Notes: generated from the sequence alone by a model not told the origin. Positions 53,474-63,841 are shown, numbered from the stretch's first letter. The stretch is 64,000 nucleotides of DNA from Proteus appendicitidis (GCF_030271835.1 NZ_CP127389.1:2826001-2890000); one strand, 5' to 3'. Numbers and translations: made by a program.

Positions 53474-53516
53474 AATGATAATAATTATCAATATAATAAT
53501 AACTATTATTATCATC
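53474..53516 (-). promoter_or_regulatory. Double Fur box upstream of the TonB-dependent receptor
   Basis: TGATAATAATTATCA (53476-53490) is a perfect palindrome of Fur type, and AATAACTATTATTATCATC (53497-53515) is a second match directly beside it. They sit about 200-240 bp upstream of the start codon. Confidence 0.7.
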
Positions 53517-53626
53517 TGATTAACATTTGGGTTTTTATACTAATTATTTGACTTATTGGTTTGATAAAATAAGTGAAATAGGATTTAAACAGTGAGTATT
53601 GAGATGATATTGAGGAAAAGATTATT

Positions 53627-53700
53627 TGGAGCGGGCGAAGGGAATCGAACCCTCGTATAGAGCTTGGGAAGCTCTCGTTCTACCATTGAACTACGCCCGC
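53627..53700 (-). tRNA. glyU: tRNA-Gly (anticodon CCC)
   Basis: A 74-base tRNA on the minus strand that starts GCGGGCGTAGTTCAATGG and ends with encoded CCA (TGG at 53627-53629 on the plus strand). The anticodon loop CTTCCCAAG gives CCC, and the T-arm GGGTTCGATTCCC is standard. It resembles enterobacterial glyU and reads GGG codons. Confidence 0.95.
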
Positions 53701-53807
53701 ATTGGATTTTTCTGATTATACGCCTCCTTGATTGAACGACAATCCCCTTCTTATTTAAATGATTATTTAATCATCGAAAAAAAGATAACAATTTGTTTTT
53801 TAAAACA

Positions 53808-53833
53808 ATAAAGCCACCTTCCGGTGGCTTTAT
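53808..53833 (-). terminator. Terminator of lysS
   Basis: AAAGCCACC (53810-53818) and GGTGGCTTT (53823-53831) form a 9-bp stem with the UUCG-type loop region TTCC; A/T runs flank it on both sides. Confidence 0.8.
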
Positions 53834-53907
53834 AACTATATCGATATTCGTTAATGTTATTCGCTAATTAACCATTTATTTAAAATAGCAGTTATTCAAA
53901 ATAACAA

Positions 53908-55422
53908 TTATTTATTAGGGCGCATTGCCGGGAATAAAATAACATCACGAATAGTATGGCTGTCAGTAAATAACATCACCATACGGTCAATACCAATACC
54001 TAAACCTGCTGTTGGCGGTAAACCATGTTCTAATGCCGTGATATAGTCATGGTCGAAGAACATAGCTTCTGCATCACCCGCTTCTTTTTGGCGAACTTGA
54101 TCTTCAAAACGCTCTGCTTGGTCTTGTGCATCATTGAGTTCTGAGAAACCATTACCAATTTCACGACCACCAATAAAGAATTCGAAGCGGTCAGTGATAA
54201 ATGGATTATCATCGTTACGACGAGCCAGTGGAGAAACTTCTGCTGGGTATTCAATAATGAACGTTGGTTGAATTAAGTGGCTTTCTGCAACTTCTTCAAA
54301 AATTTCACACTGAACACGACCTAAGCCCCAGCTTTTCTCAATCTTAATACCAATAGATTGAGCAATAGCAACCGCTTTATCCATATCATCAAGATCAGCC
54401 ATTACGGTTTCTGGACGATATTTGCAGATAGCTTCTTTCATGGTTAATTTAGCAAAAGGTTTACCAAAATCAAACTCTTGATCACCATATTTCACTAATG
54501 AAGAGCCAAGTACATTTTCAGTTAATGTACGGAATAATTCTTCAGTTAATTCAATCAAGTCGCGGTAATCTGCATACGCCATATAGAGTTCCATCATTGT
54601 AAACTCTGGGTTATGACGTGGTGATACACCCTCGTTACGGAAGTTACGGTTGATTTCAAATACGCGATCAAAACCACCCACAACTAAACGTTTTAAATAT
54701 AATTCAGGTGCAATACGCAGATACATATCGATATCTAACGCATTATGGTGCGTAATAAACGGACGCGCACTTGCTCCACCAGGAATGGTTTGCATCATTG
54801 GCGTTTCAACTTCCATAAAGCCTTTGTTCACCATAAATTGACGGATACCCGCCATAACTTGTGAACGAATTTGGAACGTTTTACGCGATTCTTCATTAGA
54901 GATCAGATCTAAATAGCGCTGACGATAACGCATTTCTTGGTCAGCTAAACCGTGGAATTTATCCGGTAATGGGCGTAATGCTTTAGTTAATAAACGCACT
55001 TCGTGACAATGAATACTTAGTTCACCCGTTTTCGTTTTAAAAACACGACCACTAGCCCCTAAGATATCGCCCAAATCCCATTTTTTAAATTGCTCGTTAT
55101 AGATACCTTCTGGTAAATCATCACGAGAAACATAAAGCTGAATACGACCACCCATGTCTTGCAATGTAGCGAAAGATGCCTTGCCCATAATACGGCGAGT
55201 CATCATACGACCTGCAATAGAAACTTCCACATTTGCGGCTTCTAACTCTTCTGCACTCATTGCATCATACTTTTGATGTAATTCGTCAGACAGCGCATTT
55301 CTGCGAAAATCATTTGGGAATGCGTTACCATTATCACGTAAAGCGGATAATTTTTCGCGGCGTGTTTGCAGTTCGTTATTTAAATCAGGTGCCTGCTCCG
55401 CACCTTGTTGCTGTTGCGACAT
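53908..55422 (-). CDS. lysS: Lysyl-tRNA synthetase, class II
   Basis: A 504-residue class IIb synthetase (E. coli LysS has 505) that charges tRNA-Lys. The N-terminal OB-fold anticodon-binding domain (about 65-180) contains [19 protein letters not shown], and the catalytic domain carries motif 2 [20 protein letters not shown] near residue 262-281 and motif 3 [16 protein letters not shown] near residue 478. The ATG at 55422 is chosen because GAGGAAAAAC lies just upstream; an earlier in-frame ATG would fall inside prfB. It follows prfB after 8 bp, the usual enterobacterial pair. Confidence 0.97.
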   Translation of the reverse strand: MSQQQQGAEQAPDLNNELQTRREKLSALRDNGNAFPNDFRRNALSDELHQKYDAMSAEELEAANVEVSIAGRMMTRRIMGKASFATLQDMGGRIQLYVSRDDLPEGIYNEQFKKWDLGDILGASGRVFKTKTGELSIHCHEVRLLTKALRPLPDKFHGLADQEMRYRQRYLDLISNEESRKTFQIRSQVMAGIRQFMVNKGFMEVETPMMQTIPGGASARPFITHHNALDIDMYLRIAPELYLKRLVVGGFDRVFEINRNFRNEGVSPRHNPEFTMMELYMAYADYRDLIELTEELFRTLTENVLGSSLVKYGDQEFDFGKPFAKLTMKEAICKYRPETVMADLDDMDKAVAIAQSIGIKIEKSWGLGRVQCEIFEEVAESHLIQPTFIIEYPAEVSPLARRNDDNPFITDRFEFFIGGREIGNGFSELNDAQDQAERFEDQVRQKEAGDAEAMFFDHDYITALEHGLPPTAGLGIGIDRMVMLFTDSHTIRDVILFPAMRPNK

Positions 55423-55430
55423 GTTTTTCC

Positions 55431-56529
55431 TCACAGGCCCGCTTTTAAGCTAGCTTCAATAAATTTATCAAGATCACCGTCTAATACTGCTTGTGTATTA
55501 CGCGTTTCCACACCAGTACGTAAATCTTTAATACGTGAATCATCAAGAACATAAGAACGAATTTGACTACCCCAGCCAATATCGGACTTGTTATCTTCCA
55601 TTACTTGCTTGTCTGCATTTTTCTTCTGCATTTCCAGCTCGTATAACTTCGCTTTCATCTGCTTCATTGCCTGATCTTTGTTCTTATGCTGAGAGCGATC
55701 GTTTTGGCATTGAGTAACAAGACCTGTTGGAACGTGGGTAATACGAACCGCAGATTCTGTTTTGTTAACGTGCTGTCCACCCGCACCCGAAGCACGATAA
55801 ACGTCAATACGTAAATCAGCAGGGTTGATTTCAATATCAATATTGTCATCAACTTCAGGGTAAATAAAGGCAGAACTAAATGAGGTATGACGACGGCCAC
55901 CTGAGTCAAAGGGGCTTTTACGAACTAGGCGATGAACACCCGTTTCTGTACGTAACCAACCATAGGCGTACTCACCAATAATTTTGATAGTCGCTGATTT
56001 TAACCCTGCAACATCACCGTCAGATTCTTCAATAATTTCTGTTTTAAAGCCTCTTGATTCCGCCCAACGCAAGTACATGCGCATCAGCATACTTGCCCAA
56101 TCTTGCGCTTCTGTACCACCAGAGCCGGCTTGTAAATCAAGGTAGCAATCCGCACTGTCATATTCACCAGAGAACATACGACGGAATTCTAATTGCTCAA
56201 GCTTTTTATTTAAACCATCTAATTCAGCAATAGCTTCGTTAAATGTTTCTTCGTCATCAGCTTCAACAGCTAATTCAAGTAAACCAGAAACGTCTTCTAG
56301 TCCTTGCTCTAACTGATCGATTGTTTCTACGATAGCCTCAAGAGATGAACGCTCTTTGCCTAATGCTTGCGCCCTTTCTGGCTCATTCCATACATCAGGT
56401 TGTTCTAATTCAGCGTTAACTTCTTCTAAACGCTCTTTCTTGGCATCATAGTCAAAGATACCCCCTGAGAACATTCGTTCTTTCAGAGACTTCTTCAACT
56501 TGGTGTTTTACGGGGTTGATTTCAAACAT
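55431..56529 (-). CDS. prfB: Peptide chain release factor 2 with programmed +1 frameshift
   Basis: Release factor 2 (365 residues) ends translation at UGA and UAA. The gene begins [20 protein letters not shown] at 56529 and reaches an in-frame TGA at 56454-56452. A +1 shift at CTT-TGA-C continues into the downstream frame ([13 protein letters not shown]...). The GGQ peptidyl-hydrolysis motif ([15 protein letters not shown]) lies near residue 250. The tripeptide anticodon SPF is visible in [11 protein letters not shown] near residue 205. It is followed by lysS after 8 bp. Confidence 0.97.
56451..56466 (-). promoter_or_regulatory. Programmed +1 frameshift site of prfB
   Basis: Minus-strand sequence AGGGGG-TAT-CTT-TGA-C: a Shine-Dalgarno-like AGGGGG (56466-56461) three bases before the CTT codon, followed by the in-frame TGA and C. 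This is the classic autoregulatory site: low RF2 slows termination and favours the shift. Confidence 0.95.
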
Positions 56530-56699
56530 ATTTTTTCGTCTTTATGTTATTTTTAAAAACAATTGGAATAAATTTTGAACCGCATATTGTAACGGATATA
56601 TCAGCGGGTTTATAGCATTTATATACAACTGTCTACCAGATAGTTATTAGCATAACAACGTGACTCTTTATATCACGGTAAATTGCTTAATTATTCGTG

Positions 56700-58433
56700 T
56701 TAACAAGGCCAAATATGCTCAACAAGCAGTTGCGCATTACGTTGCCCTCTAAACTCATTTACATCTAATCGATAAGCTAACTCGACTGTTTTAATACTGT
56801 TATCAGGCCATATATTGATATCAACATTAAATGCAATTGCATCAATCATAAGATGACTATTTACTGGCTGAAGCATCATTTTTAAATGCTTACTACCCAC
56901 AATACGTTGTTGTAACAGCGTAAACTTACCGTCAAATAAAGGTTCAGGAAAAGCCTGTCCCCACGGACCTGCTTCTCTTAGCATTTCTGCGATAGGCAAT
57001 GAAAGTTGATTTTCAGTTAGTTCACCATCCGATAAAATAACACCTTGCAACTGTTCGTCAGAAACCAGCTCTGCCATTAAAGACGAAAAATGGCGCTGAA
57101 ATAATGGGAATTTATCCTCTTCAAGTGAAAGCCCCGCCGCCATTGCGTGCCCACCAAATTTCACCATCAAACCCGGATTTAATGTATTTAATCGCTCTAA
57201 AGCATCTCGAAGATGAACACCACTAATTGAACGACCAGAGCCTTTTAATAAACCATCACCACTAGGTGCAAACGCAATAACTGGACGATGCAATTTTTCT
57301 TTAATACGAGACGCTAAAATACCCACAACACCTTGGTGCCATTGAGGATGATAAATCGCTAAACCATTGGGTAAATCGTGTTGCGTTCCCATAAATTGGC
57401 GAAAAATAGTTGAGGCTTCTTCTTGCATGCCCGCTTCAATTTCACGCCGAGTTTGATTTAATCCGTCAAGTTCATTAGCAATTTCACGCGCTGAACCAAT
57501 ATTGTCAGTTAAAAGTAACGCGACACCGACAGACATATCATCAAGACGCCCTGCTGCGTTTAAGCGAGGCCCTAAAGAGAAACCTAAGTCACTACTAACC
57601 AATTGAGATAGCTCTTTACGAGAAACTTCCGTAAGTGCTTTGATCCCTACACAACAACGACCAGCCCTTATTCGGCGTAATCCTTCGTAAACAAAAATAC
57701 GGTTATTTTCATCAAGAGGAACAACGTCTGCCACTGTACCTAGTGCAACTAAATCAAGAAAATCCGCCATATTAGGGCGAGCTAAGTTTTGTTGCTCAAA
57801 CCAACCTTGTTTTTCTAATTCAGCTCTTAATGCCGTCATTAAATAAAAGGTAACGCCAACACCGGCTAATGATTTAGATAAAAAAGAGCAATCTGTCAGA
57901 TTAGGGTTAATAATCGCATCAGCTGCGGGTAAGGTTTGTCCCGGTAAATGGTGATCGGTAACAAGAACACGAATACCATATTCATGAGCCGTATCCACAC
58001 CTTCAAAAGAGGAAATGCCATTATCAACTGTGATAATGAGATCAACCCCTTTTTTAGCAACATCATGAACAACTTGAGGGCTTAAACCATAACCATCATC
58101 AAAGCGATTAGGAATATGATAACTAACTTGCTTAAATCCCATTTGGCGTAATGCTTTAATCGCAAGTGCGGTACTCGTTGCACCATCGGCATCAAAATCA
58201 CCGACAATAACAATACGAGATTGTTGCTGTAACGCCTCAATCAGTAATGAAATTGCCGTTTCTATTCCGGTTAATGCTTGATAATGAAGTAAGCCTCTTA
58301 ACGATCGTTCTAGTTGAACTTCAGATGTTATTCCACGATTAGCATAAATTTGTCGTAATAAGGGATCTAAGTTATCCGGTAATTGAGTTACCTGTGCAAT
58401 TCGACGACGCAGTGTCGGTTCAATAGTGACCAT
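56700..58433 (-). CDS. recJ: Single-stranded-DNA-specific exonuclease RecJ
   Basis: A 577-residue 5'-3' exonuclease of the DHH family, same length as in E. coli. Motif I reads VGDFDADGATSTALA near residue 77-91, motif III is the DHH box VTDHHLPG near residue 155, and GLSLEEDK/KFGGHAMAAG near residue 425 is the DHHA1 domain with its GGH-x-x-A-A-G motif. It acts in mismatch repair, recombination and repair of stalled forks. It lies 9 bp downstream of dsbC in the usual xerD-dsbC-recJ order and 170 bp upstream of prfB. Confidence 0.96.
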   Translation of the reverse strand: MVTIEPTLRRRIAQVTQLPDNLDPLLRQIYANRGITSEVQLERSLRGLLHYQALTGIETAISLLIEALQQQSRIVIVGDFDADGATSTALAIKALRQMGFKQVSYHIPNRFDDGYGLSPQVVHDVAKKGVDLIITVDNGISSFEGVDTAHEYGIRVLVTDHHLPGQTLPAADAIINPNLTDCSFLSKSLAGVGVTFYLMTALRAELEKQGWFEQQNLARPNMADFLDLVALGTVADVVPLDENNRIFVYEGLRRIRAGRCCVGIKALTEVSRKELSQLVSSDLGFSLGPRLNAAGRLDDMSVGVALLLTDNIGSAREIANELDGLNQTRREIEAGMQEEASTIFRQFMGTQHDLPNGLAIYHPQWHQGVVGILASRIKEKLHRPVIAFAPSGDGLLKGSGRSISGVHLRDALERLNTLNPGLMVKFGGHAMAAGLSLEEDKFPLFQRHFSSLMAELVSDEQLQGVILSDGELTENQLSLPIAEMLREAGPWGQAFPEPLFDGKFTLLQQRIVGSKHLKMMLQPVNSHLMIDAIAFNVDINIWPDNSIKTVELAYRLDVNEFRGQRNAQLLVEHIWPC

Positions 58434-58442
58434 AAAACGTAA

Positions 58443-59150
58443 TTACTTCTCTTTTTTATCTAATAATTCAACAAGGTTTTGCGCAGAAATATATCCACCA
58501 TAAATACTGGCATTAGGTAACACAATAGCAGGTGTACCCTGAATACCCATCATGGTGCCTAATTTAAAGTGTTCATTGATATTGATTTTTTTGCAGTCAT
58601 CAATCGCAATAATTTTGTCACCTTTAAATGCGCTGTCTAATGATTTATTAGGGAATCCACTACACCACACAGCATTCATTTCTTTGCTCACAATATTGTT
58701 ACTAATGCCATTACGAGGAAACGCTAAATAGCGTACTGTGACACCTTGTTTATTCAATTCGGGCACTTCTTGATGAAGTTTTTGGCAATAAGGGCAACTA
58801 ATATCAGTAAAAATAGTGATCACATGGCGTTCATTTCGCGCTTTATAAACGATCATTTCATTCTTAAGTGAGTCTACTTTTTTCATGATAACTTGATTAG
58901 CAATGCTAACTGGCTCCCCACTGCTAATGTTATAAATAGGTCCCGCGGTCAGATATTTACCATCATCTGTAATATAAAAAATGCCTTTATCTGATAACAC
59001 CGCATTTAATCCAACAATCGGTGTAGGTTGGATACTTTCAGCTTTAATTTGCATTTTAGCCAGTTGCGCTTCAATTGAGGCATTGTCAGCAAGCACGGGC
59101 ATTGACACCATGCTTAATAATATTGGCAACCAGAGTAATTTCTTTTTCAT
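58443..59150 (-). CDS. dsbC: Thiol:disulfide isomerase DsbC
   Basis: A 235-residue periplasmic protein with a signal peptide (MKKKLLWLPILLSMVSMPVLA). The N-terminal dimerisation domain precedes a thioredoxin domain with the active site SCPYCQKLH near residues 118-126 and the cis-Pro loop IQGTPAIVLPN near residue 205. DsbC reshuffles wrong disulfides as a dimer kept reduced by DsbD. A second Cys pair (AVWCSG...DDCKK) forms the structural disulfide. It lies between xerD and recJ, as usual. Confidence 0.96.
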   Translation of the reverse strand: MKKKLLWLPILLSMVSMPVLADNASIEAQLAKMQIKAESIQPTPIVGLNAVLSDKGIFYITDDGKYLTAGPIYNISSGEPVSIANQVIMKKVDSLKNEMIVYKARNERHVITIFTDISCPYCQKLHQEVPELNKQGVTVRYLAFPRNGISNNIVSKEMNAVWCSGFPNKSLDSAFKGDKIIAIDDCKKININEHFKLGTMMGIQGTPAIVLPNASIYGGYISAQNLVELLDKKEK

Positions 59151-59183
59151 TTGAATTCCTATTTAACGCCAGCTCTTTAGCGG

Positions 59184-60122
59184 CTATCCCCTTGGATGAT
59201 GTTGCTGATGAAGCGCTTTCAAACGTTCTGTTGCAACATGGGTATAAATCTGTGTTGTAGAGAGGTCACTGTGCCCCAATAACATCTGTACAACACGCAA
59301 GTCTGCTCCATGATTTAAGAGATGTGTCGCAAATGCATGACGCAACACATGGGGTGATAGTTTTTCAGTATCGATCCCTGCTATCACGGCATAATGTTTT
59401 ATCCGATGCCAAAATGTTTGGCGTGTCATTTTTTGCCCTCTTAAGCTAGGAAAAACAATATCATCTGTTTTACCTTGCATTAAAGTGGGTCTTCCATATT
59501 GCAGATATTGCTCCAGCCAGTAAATAGCTTCTTCACCTAAAGGAACTAATCGTTCTTTATCGCCCTTACCAATAACACGTAGCACGCCTTGTCGTAAGCT
59601 GATATCAGAGAGGGATAATCCCACTAATTCAGAAACACGAAGCCCACATGCATAAAGAACTTCAAGCATTGCTTTATCGCGCAATTCAAGTGGCTCATCA
59701 ATACAAGGAGCATTGAGTAAATCATCAACTTGTCGTTCACTTAAATCTTTAGGTAAACGCTTAGGAAGCTTAGGTGTTGACAGTAAGGAGCTTGGATCGT
59801 CTAAACGTAACTTTTCGCGATACAGATACTGAAATAATCGGCGCATTGTGCTAAGTAGGCGTGCAGCACTACTGGCTTTATAGCCTTCATCTAAACGCGT
59901 CGCGAGAAAGGATTGCAAATCCAAAGTAGTGACTGATAACCAGTCTAATTGGTGATGTGCAAGCCATTGCCCTAATGCTTGTAAGTCTAAGCGATAAGAG
60001 CTGAGCGTATTTGCGGATAAGCCTTGCTCCAACCAAATATTGTCGAGAAATTGTTCAATGATAATATCAGTATCTTCATTGATATGAGTTGTCTTTTTTG
60101 TCGATAATTTGGTTTGTGACAC
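59184..60122 (-). CDS. xerD: Site-specific tyrosine recombinase XerD
   Basis: A 312-residue tyrosine recombinase. The catalytic residues are Arg in YACGLRVSEL near 162, His/Arg in HVLRHAFATHLLN near 258-270, and the nucleophile Tyr293 in TTQIYTHV. With XerC it resolves chromosome dimers at dif. The N-terminal tail (MSQTKLSTKKTTHINEDTD) is about 14 residues longer than in E. coli (298). It is the first gene of the xerD-dsbC-recJ cluster and is divergent from fldB. Confidence 0.96.
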   Translation of the reverse strand: MSQTKLSTKKTTHINEDTDIIIEQFLDNIWLEQGLSANTLSSYRLDLQALGQWLAHHQLDWLSVTTLDLQSFLATRLDEGYKASSAARLLSTMRRLFQYLYREKLRLDDPSSLLSTPKLPKRLPKDLSERQVDDLLNAPCIDEPLELRDKAMLEVLYACGLRVSELVGLSLSDISLRQGVLRVIGKGDKERLVPLGEEAIYWLEQYLQYGRPTLMQGKTDDIVFPSLRGQKMTRQTFWHRIKHYAVIAGIDTEKLSPHVLRHAFATHLLNHGADLRVVQMLLGHSDLSTTQIYTHVATERLKALHQQHHPRG

Positions 60123-60230
60123 AGTCTTGCTCTCCCTCTCTTTAGCTTATCGCCTTTACATTATGCCTTATAAAAAAATTTTTCTGGTACAATAGTGACC
60201 TTTATTGGCAAAAATATCCTAAAAACCTTT

Positions 60231-60749
60231 ATGAAAATTGGTCTATTTTACGGTTCCAGCACCTGTTACACCGAAATGGCAGCAGAAAAAATTCGTGATA
60301 TTCTCGGTGAAGAGTTCGTTGATCTTCATAATGTTCAAGAGTGTGACATCACGCTTATGGAACAATATGACATCCTTATTTTAGGTATTCCAACTTGGGA
60401 TTTTGGTGAGATCCAAGAAGATTGGCTCAATATTTGGGATACATTGCCAACATTAAATTTAAAAAATAAGCTTATTGCAATGTATGGAATGGGTGATCAG
60501 GTTGATTACAGCGAATGGTTTCTTGATGCGCTGGGTATGCTCTACCATCATTTATTACCAAGTGGTGTTAAGTTTATTGGTTTTTGGCCTGTTGATGGGT
60601 ATGAGTTTGTCAGCCCAAAACCTTTATCAGATGATGGTAAACATTTTGTTGGTCTTGCATTAGATGACGTAAACCAATTTGAAGAAACTGATGAACGTTT
60701 ATCACAATGGTGTATGCAAATTCTACGTGAAGTAGAAGAAAAGTTATAA
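60231..60749 (+). CDS. fldB: Flavodoxin 2 (FldB)
   Basis: A 172-residue long-chain flavodoxin (E. coli FldB has 173). FMN phosphate loop [16 protein letters not shown] near residues 4-19, the ring-binding loop [16 protein letters not shown] near 53-68, and [20 protein letters not shown] near 88-107. It is a small electron carrier. The ATG at 60231 is chosen because the protein then begins at the first strand (MKIGLFYG); the upstream in-frame ATG adds 12 residues outside the fold. It is divergent from xerD. Confidence 0.95.
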   Translation: MKIGLFYGSSTCYTEMAAEKIRDILGEEFVDLHNVQECDITLMEQYDILILGIPTWDFGEIQEDWLNIWDTLPTLNLKNKLIAMYGMGDQVDYSEWFLDALGMLYHHLLPSGVKFIGFWPVDGYEFVSPKPLSDDGKHFVGLALDDVNQFEETDERLSQWCMQILREVEEKL

Positions 60750-60765
60750 ATTTAATGTCCAGATA

Positions 60766-61173
60766 TTAAATATCTGGATATTGCATTAATAACTGAGAAA
60801 AGTTACGCCACTCATTTTCAGCCATACTATCAAAAGCAACCCATAACGTAATTTGCTTTTTATTTAGAATAGAAGTCAACGTTATTCGAGTACCAAAACG
60901 ACTGATCCAAGGGCGTTTTGTTATTTGCCATTCATGCAGTTTCCATTGAATTCGGTTGCCATTTAGTAAAATAAAATCCCCTTTGATACGACTAATATTC
61001 TTTTGTGTAAAATACCAACTAACTATCAAGAAAAGTAACAATGGAACCCAAACATAAATAAAATTAGGAGGCCATGGATACAACAGTAAACCGATCACAA
61101 AGACAACATAAGCAACCGTTGAGAAGAGTTGAGTGAACCATGATACTGTGAGGTGCGATTTCAATAAAATCAC
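60766..61173 (-). CDS. cptA: CptA (YgfX), membrane protein of the CptAB/SdhE module
   Basis: A 135-residue inner-membrane protein with two helices (QLFSTVAYVVFVIGLLLYPWP and FIYVWVPLLLFLIVSWYF) and a cytoplasmic domain ending in FDSMAENEWRNFSQLL, matching E. coli YgfX (PWP, R-I-N/K, EW-x-I-x-K-x-PW, A-DSM-x-x-x-EWR). YgfX was reported as a toxin-like partner of YgfY/SdhE. Normally it overlaps the sdhE gene; here it lies 479 bp away, downstream of a terminator-like hairpin, so it must have its own promoter. Confidence 0.88.
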   Translation of the reverse strand: MILLKSHLTVSWFTQLFSTVAYVVFVIGLLLYPWPPNFIYVWVPLLLFLIVSWYFTQKNISRIKGDFILLNGNRIQWKLHEWQITKRPWISRFGTRITLTSILNKKQITLWVAFDSMAENEWRNFSQLLMQYPDI

Positions 61174-61561
61174 GAGTTATATTAACTCCTGCTGTAATTC
61201 TATACGAATATAAATAAGTTCAAGGTAATAAAAACCAACCTATTTATAATGAAACTTCTGCCTTAATATTACAAATAATTAATCTTATATTTTAGAGTGA
61301 TTATTTATTGTTACTTTTTTGATTTAATATGTGTTAAAAAAATATAATTTAATAATAAATACGTAATTCTATTCTTTCTTAATCGCGGTTTTAATAAAAT
61401 TAGCATAGCTGATTTATTAAGTATAAAACGAAAAATATCGAAAAAAGGCGATTTAAACGATCATTTTTAGAGATAGTGCGCAAATTTAACGCAACTACAT
61501 TTTTTATTTCAGTAAATTTTAGAGTGTTCTTAATATTATTACATTTTTATATAAAAAATAA
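61174..61561. other. Unusual A/T-rich spacer between cptA and sdhE
   Basis: No gene or RNA is visible. In E. coli these two genes overlap, so this 390-bp stretch with the following terminator is an unexpected insertion or rearrangement scar. Confidence 0.5.
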
Positions 61562-61600
61562 AAACACCTTTATTAGATGATAAAATAAAGGTGTCATTTT
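61562..61600 (-). terminator. Terminator of sdhE
   Basis: ACACCTTTATT (61564-61574) and AATAAAGGTGT (61584-61594) form a perfect 11-bp stem with a 9-base loop, with an A-run (minus-strand T-tract) before it. Confidence 0.8.
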
Positions 61601-61652
61601 TAATCAATCTTAATTATTGCTTAATCTATCGCTGATTTGATAATCTATTTTA

Positions 61653-61934
61653 TTAATATTTATCAACGATCTCCGCCATTCTAGCTTTATTGCGATCTTG
61701 GATTAATTTCACCATATAATAGAGCGCATCATCATCTGGGCGTCCATGATTCATTAACCAGTTAAATAAATCAGGATCTGCACACTCTAGTAAACGAACA
61801 AAAAGCGCTTTATCGTTATCAGATAGCGTATCGTACTCATTCTCGAAAAAAGGCATGATAGAAATATCCAGTTCACGCATTCCACGACGACATGCCCAGT
61901 TAATTCGTGCTTTATTCTCTATATCGATAGTCAT
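61653..61934 (-). CDS. sdhE: Succinate dehydrogenase flavinylation factor SdhE (YgfY)
   Basis: A 93-residue protein with the RGMRELD motif (residues 16-22) that is essential for attaching FAD to SdhA and FrdA. The pattern [27 protein letters not shown] and [18 protein letters not shown] matches the family. It lies divergent to ygfZ, as in E. coli, but is separated from cptA by 479 bp and its own terminator. Confidence 0.95.
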   Translation of the reverse strand: MTIDIENKARINWACRRGMRELDISIMPFFENEYDTLSDNDKALFVRLLECADPDLFNWLMNHGRPDDDALYYMVKLIQDRNKARMAEIVDKY

Positions 61935-62192
61935 ACTCAGCTCTTTACATTGTTCAAATCAAGAAATACCACTATTTCTTCCTAGCACTGATAATAGTCT
62001 TATCGCAAAATTTTTAACATCAAAATGATCACAGTTTGCTGGTTTAGTCTCATAGACAACTTATTGAACACGCTTTCATTTGTTATTTATCAAGTTCATT
62101 TTCTGTGCGCTAAAAATAATAATGACTTGCATTGTCTTGCCACTCTTTTACCATAACTGATGTATCTGATTAATTTAATATCTGGTGACATC

Positions 62193-63179
62193 ATGACTCA
62201 AAATTCTACTCAGGCTAAACGCCCTCATGCAGCAATCAATTTGCCATTAACACTGGTTTCTTTAGATGAATGGTCACTGATAACAGCAACAGGTGCTGAC
62301 AGTGAAAAATATCTACAAGGTCAACTAACAACGGATATTGCAGCACTTCCAACAACAACACATACATTGGCTGCGCACTGTGAAGCAAAAGGTAAAATGT
62401 GGAGTACACTTCGCTTATTCCACCAGCAAGAAGGCTTTGCTTATATTTTGCGTAAAAATGTCGCACAAAAACAACTTGCTGAATTAAAAAAATATGCTGT
62501 ATTTTCAAAAGTAACCTTAGCGGAAAATACAGATAGAGTTTTATTAGGATTAGCAGGGCAAGGTGCTGCTCTTGCATTAGCAGATTACTTTCCAAATATT
62601 CCTCGTAAAGCAAACGAAGTGGTTAATCACGATAATACTTACATTCTGCAACTGCCTTTACCTACTGAACGCTTTTTAATCGTAACAGACGAAGCAACAG
62701 CAAAAAATCTTGCAACAACATTAAAAGCAGAAACCGGTGATAGTGAGCAATGGTTAGCCTTAGATATTGAGGCTGGATATCCTATTATTGATACTCCCAA
62801 TATTGAGCAATTCTTACCTCAAGCAACAAATCTGCAAGCATTACCTCTGAGCATCTGCTTTAAAAAAGGCTGTTATACCGGGCAAGAAATGGTATCCCGT
62901 GCGAAATTCAGAGGTGCAAATAAACGTGCAATGTATCTGTTATCAGGTGGTGGTACTGAATTACCTGAGATCGGTGGTAGCGTTGAATGGCAATTAGGCG
63001 AAGATAAATGGCGTAAAACAGGAACAGTATTAAGTGCTGTACGTATGGCTGATAATACTATTTTGGCTGAAGTTGTTATGAATAACGATATGGAACCCGA
63101 TAGTGTATTTCGCGTTCAAAACGATGACATCAGTCGTTTATCCATTAAACCACTGCCTTATTCTTTAGAAGAAGAGTAA
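62193..63179 (+). CDS. ygfZ: tRNA-modifying protein YgfZ (folate-binding, Fe-S cluster related)
   Basis: A 328-residue cytoplasmic protein of the COG0354 family, related to the glycine cleavage T-protein. The diagnostic motif KGCYTGQE lies near residue 227, and [13 protein letters not shown] near residue 36 is typical. YgfZ takes part in the upkeep of certain Fe-S enzymes in a tetrahydrofolate-dependent manner. The ATG at 62193 is preceded by GGTGA and excludes an earlier in-frame ATG. It is divergent from sdhE. Confidence 0.95.
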   Translation: MTQNSTQAKRPHAAINLPLTLVSLDEWSLITATGADSEKYLQGQLTTDIAALPTTTHTLAAHCEAKGKMWSTLRLFHQQEGFAYILRKNVAQKQLAELKKYAVFSKVTLAENTDRVLLGLAGQGAALALADYFPNIPRKANEVVNHDNTYILQLPLPTERFLIVTDEATAKNLATTLKAETGDSEQWLALDIEAGYPIIDTPNIEQFLPQATNLQALPLSICFKKGCYTGQEMVSRAKFRGANKRAMYLLSGGGTELPEIGGSVEWQLGEDKWRKTGTVLSAVRMADNTILAEVVMNNDMEPDSVFRVQNDDISRLSIKPLPYSLEEE

Positions 63180-63210
63180 TTCTTATTTATCATAACCAAT
63201 ACGGAATTTT

Positions 63211-63813
63211 ATGACACAATTACCTAAAGGGGCATTTGGCCCCTTCTCTGATACTATTAACTTTATTATGGAGTTAGATAAACTAAAGCGTGTTTATCGT
63301 AAAAATAATGTATTAGATAATAGTCGTTCCGAAAATACCGCAGAACACAGCTGGCACTTTGCCGTTGCAGCAATGAGTTTTCAGCCTTATGCAGGTGATA
63401 TTGATATGGGACGTGCTATTCAATTAGCCCTTGTTCACGATATTGTTGAAATAGATGCTGGCGATGTAATGGTTTATGACGTTGCAGCTCGTGAAGCGAT
63501 TAAAGAGCATGAGCAAAAAGCCGCAAAACGTATTTTCTCTTTATTACCTTCCCCACAAAATGAATATTTCCTCAATTTATGGCTGGAATATGATGCAGCG
63601 GAAACACCAGAATCTCAGTTTGCCAATATTCTTGATCGCACTATGCCGATGCTGATGAACTTGCATAATGAAGGTCAAAGCTGGGTTGAAAATAATATTC
63701 GCCTTGAGCAAGTCTTGGCTAGAAATTTGTTTATTGAAAAACAGTGGCCTGAATTTTGGCAATATCTCTACCCTCAATTATTAGAGGCACAGAAAAAAGG
63801 CTGGCTGAAGTAA
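63211..63813 (+). CDS. HD-domain protein (YfbR/HDDC2-like)
   Basis: A 200-residue HD-domain hydrolase. The metal ligands are visible: H in ENTAEHSWHF near residue 48, the HD pair in ALVHDIVEIDAGD near residue 77, and a further Asp in NILDRTMP near residue 141. This pattern is shared with 5'-deoxynucleotidases such as YfbR and human HDDC2. It probably removes phosphate from a nucleotide, but the substrate is not known. It lies 31 bp downstream of ygfZ on the same strand, so the two may be co-transcribed; E. coli has no such gene at this place. Confidence 0.82.
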   Translation: MTQLPKGAFGPFSDTINFIMELDKLKRVYRKNNVLDNSRSENTAEHSWHFAVAAMSFQPYAGDIDMGRAIQLALVHDIVEIDAGDVMVYDVAAREAIKEHEQKAAKRIFSLLPSPQNEYFLNLWLEYDAAETPESQFANILDRTMPMLMNLHNEGQSWVENNIRLEQVLARNLFIEKQWPEFWQYLYPQLLEAQKKGWLK

Positions 63814-63841
63814 TATATTCAATGCTGAATTTGTGAAATAA

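Noticed and set aside
62236..62613. 125-codon open frame on the minus strand inside ygfZ
   Set aside because: It is an antisense shadow of ygfZ, low complexity and leucine-rich by chance.
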